Source: Candidatus Poribacteria bacterium (GTDB taxonomy: Bacteria; Abyssobacteria; SURF-5). Taken from it: a stretch of DNA of 11,321 nucleotides. Below the pieces are notes generated by a model. The model saw only the letters and a list, made by a program, of their open reading frames with translations. It searched no databases and was not told where the DNA came from. Both the position numbers and the translations under genes were made by a program. The number at the start of each line of letters is the position of its first letter. The stretch's first letter is position 1. The stretch is taken from positions 1 to 11,321 of the forward strand of contig JACRIR010000137.1 of NCBI GenBank assembly GCA_016215705.1, written 5' to 3'. Shown here one piece after another: positions 6,883-11,321 of this stretch.

Positions 6883-9654
6883 TCACCCACGCTTTTTCGA
6901 GCGTCCCGCACTTGCTTTCGATTTCTTGGCGGCAACCTTTGCCTTTTTTACAGTGGCACGCGCTGGTCGTTTCTTGGTTTTGGCCTTTTGCTTGTTGGCT
7001 TCTTCCTTTACTGCTGCCTGCGCGGCGGCTAAACGAGCGATTGGGACCCGATAAGGTGAACAGCTCACATAGTTGAGGCCTATTCTGTGGCAGAACTCCA
7101 CAGCGCTTGGTTCGCCGCCATGTTCGCCGCAGATACCGAGTTTAAGGTCTTTGCGGACGCTTCGGCCTTTGGCTGCTGCGATTTTCATGAGCTCGCCAAC
7201 GCCGACCTGATCCAGCACCTGGAAGGGGTCTTTTTCGAAGATGCCTTTCTTCAAGTAGTCATTGAGGAACATTCCGCTGTCGTCACGGCTGAACCCGTAG
7301 GTCATTTGTGTGAGGTCATTCGTGCCGAAGGAGAAGAATTCGGCTTCCTCGGCGATCTTGTCGGCGGTCAAAGCGCCACGCGGAACCTCGATCATTGTGC
7401 CGACTGTGTATTTGACCTTTATGCCTTGTTCTTTCATCACTTGAGTGGCCACTTCGATGGCGTCTTTCTTGAGCAGCCGAAGCTCCGTGACGTCGCCGAT
7501 AAGGGGGAGCATTATTTCGGGAATGACCTTGATTTTCTGTTTGGCCAATTCGCACGCTGCCTCTATGATGGCGCGAGTCTGCATCTTATAGATTTCCGGG
7601 AATGTTATGCCGAGGCGGCATCCGCGATGGCCAAGCATCGGGTTGAACTCTTTGAGGCTCTCGACCTTTTCGCGGAGCTTCTCGACCGGCACATTCATCT
7701 CAGCGGCAAGCGCCTCGATTTGAGCGCGTTCATGGGGCAGGAACTCGTGGAGCGGCGGGTCAAGGAGCCGGATGGTAACCGGCAGACCGGCCATTTCTCG
7801 GAAGATACCTATAAAATCGCCCTTTTGCATCGGCAGGAGCTTTGCCAGAGCGCGCTCGCGACTCGCTACGTTATCGGCAAGGATCATTTCACGCACTGCC
7901 ATGATGCGGTCGCCTTCGAAGAACATATGCTCGGTCCGGCAGAGTCCGATTCCCTCGGCCCCGAACCCTCTGGCCACTTTGGCGTCATTGGGGGTGTCGG
8001 CGTTAGTGCGGATATTGAGGCGCCGAGTTTCATCGGCCCATTTCATGAGTATTCCGAAATGGCCGCTGAGGCTGGGCATGACAGTTCTCACCTGGCCAAG
8101 CATAACTTCGCCTTTGCCACCGTCGAGCGAAATGAAATCACCCTCGTTGACAGAGAGGCTATCTACCGTGAATCTCCGGTTTGCGTAATCGACAACGAGG
8201 TCGCCACAGCCTGCGACGCAGCACTTCCCCATTCCCCTTGCCACAACCGCCGCATGCGAGGTCATGCCACCCCTTTGGGTGAGAATTCCCTGTGCGGCCG
8301 CCATACCACCGATATCCTCCGGAGAGGTTTCAATTCTCACGAGTATGACCTTTTCGCTCTGGCCCGCGAGCTCTTCCGCCCGGTCGGCGGTGAAGACGAC
8401 CTTGCCCGTGGCGGCTCCGGGTGAAGCCGGTAACCCGCGTGCGATGACTTTTTTCTCGGCGGAGGGATCGAATGTCGGGTGGAGGAGTTGATCGAGGTCG
8501 GCCGGCGGGACACGGCGAAGGGCTTCTTTCTTGGTGATAAGGCCTTCCTTCTTCATGTCTACGGCGATTCGAATAGCGGCAGTTGCCGTGCGCTTTCCCC
8601 TGCGCGTTTGCAGCATCCACAGTTTGCCTTTTTCTATGGTGAACTCGATATCCTGCATTTCCGTGAAGTGTTTCTCGAGCTTCTTGTAGATTACGGTGAG
8701 TTCTTTGTACACTTGCGGCATGAAATCTTCGAGGGAGACCAAGTTGGGATCAGTTTTGCCGACGTTGTTGATGGGTTGAGGAGTCCGTATGCCGGCAACG
8801 ACGTCTTCGCCCTGTGCGTTGGGCAGATACTCTCCATAGAAGCGTTTTTCGCCGGTGGCAGGGTCGCGAGTGAAAGCGACGCCGGTGGCGCAGTCGTTCC
8901 CCATGTTGCCGAAGACCATGGTTTGCACGTTGACGGCGGTTCCCCAATGTTCGGGTATATTATTCAGTTCCCGGTATTTTTTTGCGCGCTTGGTATTCCA
9001 CGACTCGAATACGGCGCCGATAGCTCCCCATAACTGCTTCATAGGCTCTTCGGGGAAATCCTGGCCTGTGTGCGTTTTGACCGCTTGTTTGAACTTTGCC
9101 GTCAGTTCTTTCCAGTCTTCGGCAGTCAGTTCCATATCCAGTTTTACATTTTTTTCCTTCTTTTTTGCTTCAATCAGGCCCTCGAACGCCTCGTCTTCGA
9201 CCCCCATTACCACGTTTCCGTACATTTGGACGAAGCGTCTATAGGCGTCATATGCGAAGCGTTCATTGCCTGTCTGTGTGATGATTCCTTGTAGTGTCCG
9301 AGCGTTCAGGCCGATGTTGAGGACAGTGTCCATCATTCCTGGCATCGAGACTCTGGCGCCGGAGCGTACCGACACAAGAAGGGGGTTGACGGGGTCGCCG
9401 TATTTGCGGCCCATAACCTTTTCGACCTTTGCCAGAGAGGATGCAACCTCTTCAGTGAGGCCTTTGGGGTAACGTTGATTATTCTCGTAGAATTCCGTGC
9501 AGACTTCGGTGGTGATTGTAAAACCTGCGGGGACAGGAACGGCTAGATTCGTCATTTCAGCAAGGTCTGCTCCCTTACCACCAAGCAGATTCCGCATTGC
9601 GCTGCTTCCTTCGGCTCTGTTGTTTCCGAAGAAGTATACTCTTTTCCTAGCCAC
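6883..9654 (-). CDS. ppdK: Pyruvate, phosphate dikinase with basic C-terminal tail
   Basis: Cytoplasmic enzyme interconverting pyruvate + ATP + phosphate and PEP + AMP + diphosphate (EC 2.7.9.1), serving gluconeogenesis or PPi-linked glycolysis. Residue numbers count from the ATG at 9660; subtract 2 for the chosen start. The N-terminal nucleotide-binding domain has KRVYFFG (6-12), GGKGADLAEM (27-36) and VSVRSGARVSMPGMMDTVLN (97-116). The swivelling phosphohistidine domain has TQRGGMTSHAAVVARGMGK (461-479) with catalytic His469. The C-terminal pyruvate-binding barrel has GLCRTEHMFF (572-581), MIEVPRGAL (756-764), FGTNDLTQMTYGFSRDD (778-794) and catalytic Cys844 in GICGEHGGE. All key residues are present. 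Family proteins usually end near PYRVPIARLAAAQAA; here about 40 more residues follow, 13 Lys and 4 Arg. GTG at 9654 is preferred because GGAGG lies 7 bases before it but only 1 base before the ATG at 9660. A promoter lies at 9717-9746. Confidence 0.96.
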   Translation of the reverse strand: MARKRVYFFGNNRAEGSSAMRNLLGGKGADLAEMTNLAVPVPAGFTITTEVCTEFYENNQRYPKGLTEEVASSLAKVEKVMGRKYGDPVNPLLVSVRSGARVSMPGMMDTVLNIGLNARTLQGIITQTGNERFAYDAYRRFVQMYGNVVMGVEDEAFEGLIEAKKKEKNVKLDMELTAEDWKELTAKFKQAVKTHTGQDFPEEPMKQLWGAIGAVFESWNTKRAKKYRELNNIPEHWGTAVNVQTMVFGNMGNDCATGVAFTRDPATGEKRFYGEYLPNAQGEDVVAGIRTPQPINNVGKTDPNLVSLEDFMPQVYKELTVIYKKLEKHFTEMQDIEFTIEKGKLWMLQTRRGKRTATAAIRIAVDMKKEGLITKKEALRRVPPADLDQLLHPTFDPSAEKKVIARGLPASPGAATGKVVFTADRAEELAGQSEKVILVRIETSPEDIGGMAAAQGILTQRGGMTSHAAVVARGMGKCCVAGCGDLVVDYANRRFTVDSLSVNEGDFISLDGGKGEVMLGQVRTVMPSLSGHFGILMKWADETRRLNIRTNADTPNDAKVARGFGAEGIGLCRTEHMFFEGDRIMAVREMILADNVASRERALAKLLPMQKGDFIGIFREMAGLPVTIRLLDPPLHEFLPHERAQIEALAAEMNVPVEKLREKVESLKEFNPMLGHRGCRLGITFPEIYKMQTRAIIEAACELAKQKIKVIPEIMLPLIGDVTELRLLKKDAIEVATQVMKEQGIKVKYTVGTMIEVPRGALTADKIAEEAEFFSFGTNDLTQMTYGFSRDDSGMFLNDYLKKGIFEKDPFQVLDQVGVGELMKIAAAKGRSVRKDLKLGICGEHGGEPSAVEFCHRIGLNYVSCSPYRVPIARLAAAQAAVKEEANKQKAKTKKRPARATVKKAKVAAKKSKASAGRSKKRG

Positions 9655-9661
9655 GGCCATT

Positions 9662-9666
9662 CCTCC
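9662..9666 (-). promoter_or_regulatory. ppdK ribosome-binding site, deciding the GTG start
   Basis: GGAGG on the coding strand. It is 7 bases from the GTG at 9654, an ideal gap, but only 1 base from the ATG at 9660, which is too close. The encoded protein would then start M-A-R-K-R-V-Y-F-F-G, matching typical family starts. Confidence 0.75.
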
Positions 9667-9716
9667 AGATTGTTTGTGGAATCCCTGTTCAGTGTTTCAG
9701 GATGAAGATAGCATAC

Positions 9717-9746
9717 TTTATAGCACAAGACCTTGGTTTATTTCAA
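9717..9746 (-). promoter_or_regulatory. Candidate sigma70-type promoter for ppdK
   Basis: On the coding strand TTGAAA (9746-9741) and TATAAA (9722-9717) are 18 bases apart, in the 119-base gap before ppdK. The predicted transcript would start near 9710, giving a leader of about 55 bases. It suggests ppdK is transcribed independently of the membrane protein upstream. Confidence 0.5.
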
Positions 9747-9779
9747 CCTGATAATTGCGCGGTGAGGTCCGAGAAGGTT

Positions 9780-11321
9780 TCAGTAGTATTCGATACTCAT
9801 CGATTTGATGGAGAAGAGAGTCCCGACGTCTTGACTCGGGCGAAGAGCAAAGCGTCTTATTTCAGGATCATAAAGGGTCAGACCGTTCCGATAGAGAGGG
9901 ATTCTGTAACCATGAAATAGGCCGTCGGCGTCAGCGTAGAATGCTATCGACTTCGGGCCATCGTAGTTTGTGTCTTTTCGCGTGACCCAGAACAAGCGAA
10001 CGACGTCGCGGGTATTGGCCTTCTTCTTGAGCATCATCTCGAAAGTCACATACTTAATCGGTGGACCGATGCGAATGGGGGGCAGTTTGAGCATTGCCCA
10101 TTTGTCGGTGACAATGAAAAGAGGGTACGTCATGTTCGCGCCCCAAACGCGAGACATTCCCGCAGATATTTCGATAGTGGCTTGGTCGGTCCACTTCAGG
10201 AAATCGAAGGCGGGCGGGCGCGCGTCTGAGTCAAACTCGGGTGACTTCGCGGGAGTCAGCGAATACGATTCGGGATCGAAAGAAAGGAGCACGTACTGTG
10301 GGGAGGTCCAATCTTTTTCACGGCTGTTTTCCTTGTCCAGGTCAACAACGATATTAGGAGGCAAGAACGAAAGATTGCCTTCCACATTTTTCCTGTCATA
10401 AGCGAGGCCCATGGCCGTTGGAAACCCTGTGGCGAAGAGAGGCACACCTTTGTGTCCCCATGGGATTCCGGAAACATAGAAGCGGGTATAGGGCCGGAAA
10501 ACCGGGTATTCTGACCTTATTGTTTCCACAATTCTCTTTGTGATGGTTTGAGCGGCGAGCCATTGGCGATCATAATACTTGGTGAGCGCAAGAGCCGGAA
10601 TTACAAAAAAAACTGGAACGGCTATTCGGAAAAGTTTGTGTTTCCACCTATCCCCTACCCCACAGGCAATCATTGAAAGAATATAGCAAGAGCCGACGGA
10701 CGGCAAATATAGGAAACGCGACCAGTGTCGGAGTCCGATTGTGCGATAGGCGCCGATGACCGGAATTAGCGTGATAATCATTAAGATCAGGCAAAGGCCG
10801 ACTGCTCTCAGATCAATTGCGCGCCGCCAGGCCAGGATAACGACGGTAGCGGCGACTCCGATCAGCACCGAGGCCTGTATCATGGCTTGGTGCGAGAACT
10901 CCGGCGATATCGGCGCAAAAGAGAATGCAATTCCGCGCAGAAGGATGGCCGTAGCATCATCGAAGAGCATCGCGAAGTTGCTGAGATAGAGCGAGAAGAC
11001 GTCGTCACCAGCATCCGTCAAATATCCGATCCTCAGACGGAATACATATTTTGTCAGCAGGGCGACCAAAAAGATCACGGCCCAGAATGGAGTGTATTCG
11101 ATTACGCGCTTTCGCCAGGAGATGCTGATGGAGCGCAGCCGAACCAGAAAGGGGTCAAGCATGATGAGCGTCAGCGGAAGTGTGTAGACAAGTTCTTTGC
11201 AGAGAGTTCCCGCAACGTACCAGAGAAAAGAGGACAAGAAATACGTGGTGCGTCCGCGAATTCGATAGTATACGAAGAGGTTGAGGCTGAGTAAATAGAA
11301 GATGACGGCCCAGGAGTCGAA
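9780..11321 (-). CDS. Polytopic membrane protein, GT-C glycosyltransferase-like, 5' end outside window
   Basis: The frame is open to the window edge, so the N-terminus is missing; 513 codons plus stop are present. A TTG at 11237 is only an internal codon, because 28 sense codons with a hydrophobic stretch (SWAVIFYLLSLNLFVYY) precede it. The first about 245 residues hold roughly seven membrane helices. Two motifs recall TMTC-like or TPR-associated GT-C transferases using lipid-linked sugars: a loop-helix CKELVYTLPLTLIMLDP and RHWSRFLYLPSVGS. The last about 250 residues are soluble and β-rich in appearance. Near the end, KSIAFYADADGLFHGYRIPL ... IRRFALRP ... FSIKSMSIEY resembles β-sandwich domains often attached to surface-sugar enzymes. 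A role in modifying surface glycans or proteins is inference; the catalytic acidic residues usually near the N-terminus lie outside the window. The stop is followed by 119 bases before ppdK, with no clear terminator. Confidence 0.7.
   Translation of the reverse strand, partial: FDSWAVIFYLLSLNLFVYYRIRGRTTYFLSSFLWYVAGTLCKELVYTLPLTLIMLDPFLVRLRSISISWRKRVIEYTPFWAVIFLVALLTKYVFRLRIGYLTDAGDDVFSLYLSNFAMLFDDATAILLRGIAFSFAPISPEFSHQAMIQASVLIGVAATVVILAWRRAIDLRAVGLCLILMIITLIPVIGAYRTIGLRHWSRFLYLPSVGSCYILSMIACGVGDRWKHKLFRIAVPVFFVIPALALTKYYDRQWLAAQTITKRIVETIRSEYPVFRPYTRFYVSGIPWGHKGVPLFATGFPTAMGLAYDRKNVEGNLSFLPPNIVVDLDKENSREKDWTSPQYVLLSFDPESYSLTPAKSPEFDSDARPPAFDFLKWTDQATIEISAGMSRVWGANMTYPLFIVTDKWAMLKLPPIRIGPPIKYVTFEMMLKKKANTRDVVRLFWVTRKDTNYDGPKSIAFYADADGLFHGYRIPLYRNGLTLYDPEIRRFALRPSQDVGTLFSIKSMSIEYY

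Noticed and set aside
7087-8424. Long 445-codon open frame on the plus strand
   Set aside because: It lies entirely antisense to ppdK, whose protein has all expected motifs. Its translation shows no family features and follows from GC-biased codons in the true gene.

Overview
The window carries six protein genes, all on the minus strand, and fits a GC-rich (by eye about 53-55 %), Gram-negative-type bacterium. A lipoprotein-type binding protein, frequent TTG/GTG starts, and several short interspersed repeats of the kind common in environmental genomes point to an uncultured lineage. The sequence does not name the phylum.

Layout, in the direction of transcription (right to left). (1) 11321-9780: 3' part of a polytopic membrane protein resembling GT-C-type glycosyltransferases, cut by the window edge, with a soluble C-terminal half. 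(2) 9746-6883: a sigma70-like promoter and ppdK, pyruvate phosphate dikinase, with a strong Shine-Dalgarno that selects a GTG start and an unusual Lys/Ala-rich, histone-H1-like tail. (3) 6882-6548: a 335-base gap holding three repeat-like hairpin elements, a possible 30-codon membrane peptide, a candidate promoter, and a hairpin plus T-run just before the next gene. (4) 6547-23: a complete peptide-type ABC importer operon in the classic order: binding lipoprotein (dppA-like), permeases (dppB-, dppC-like) and ATPases (dppD-, dppF-like).

The operon genes should work together. The lipoprotein captures peptide or a similar ligand outside the membrane, the two permeases form the channel, and the two ATPases energise import. 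dppB/dppC overlap by ATGA, and dppC/dppD are 3 bases apart with the dppD ribosome-binding site inside dppC. A 104-base gap with two hairpins separates dppA from dppB, and a 128-base gap with a heptamer tandem repeat separates dppD from dppF.

The most unusual element is the dppF-like protein. Its ATPase is preceded in frame by about 135 residues forming four predicted membrane helices, built as two copies of the same two-helix unit (W-x-Y-x-D ... W). Otherwise this is a fairly ordinary metabolic and transport region. I found no CRISPR array, RNA gene, transposase, phage gene or defence system.
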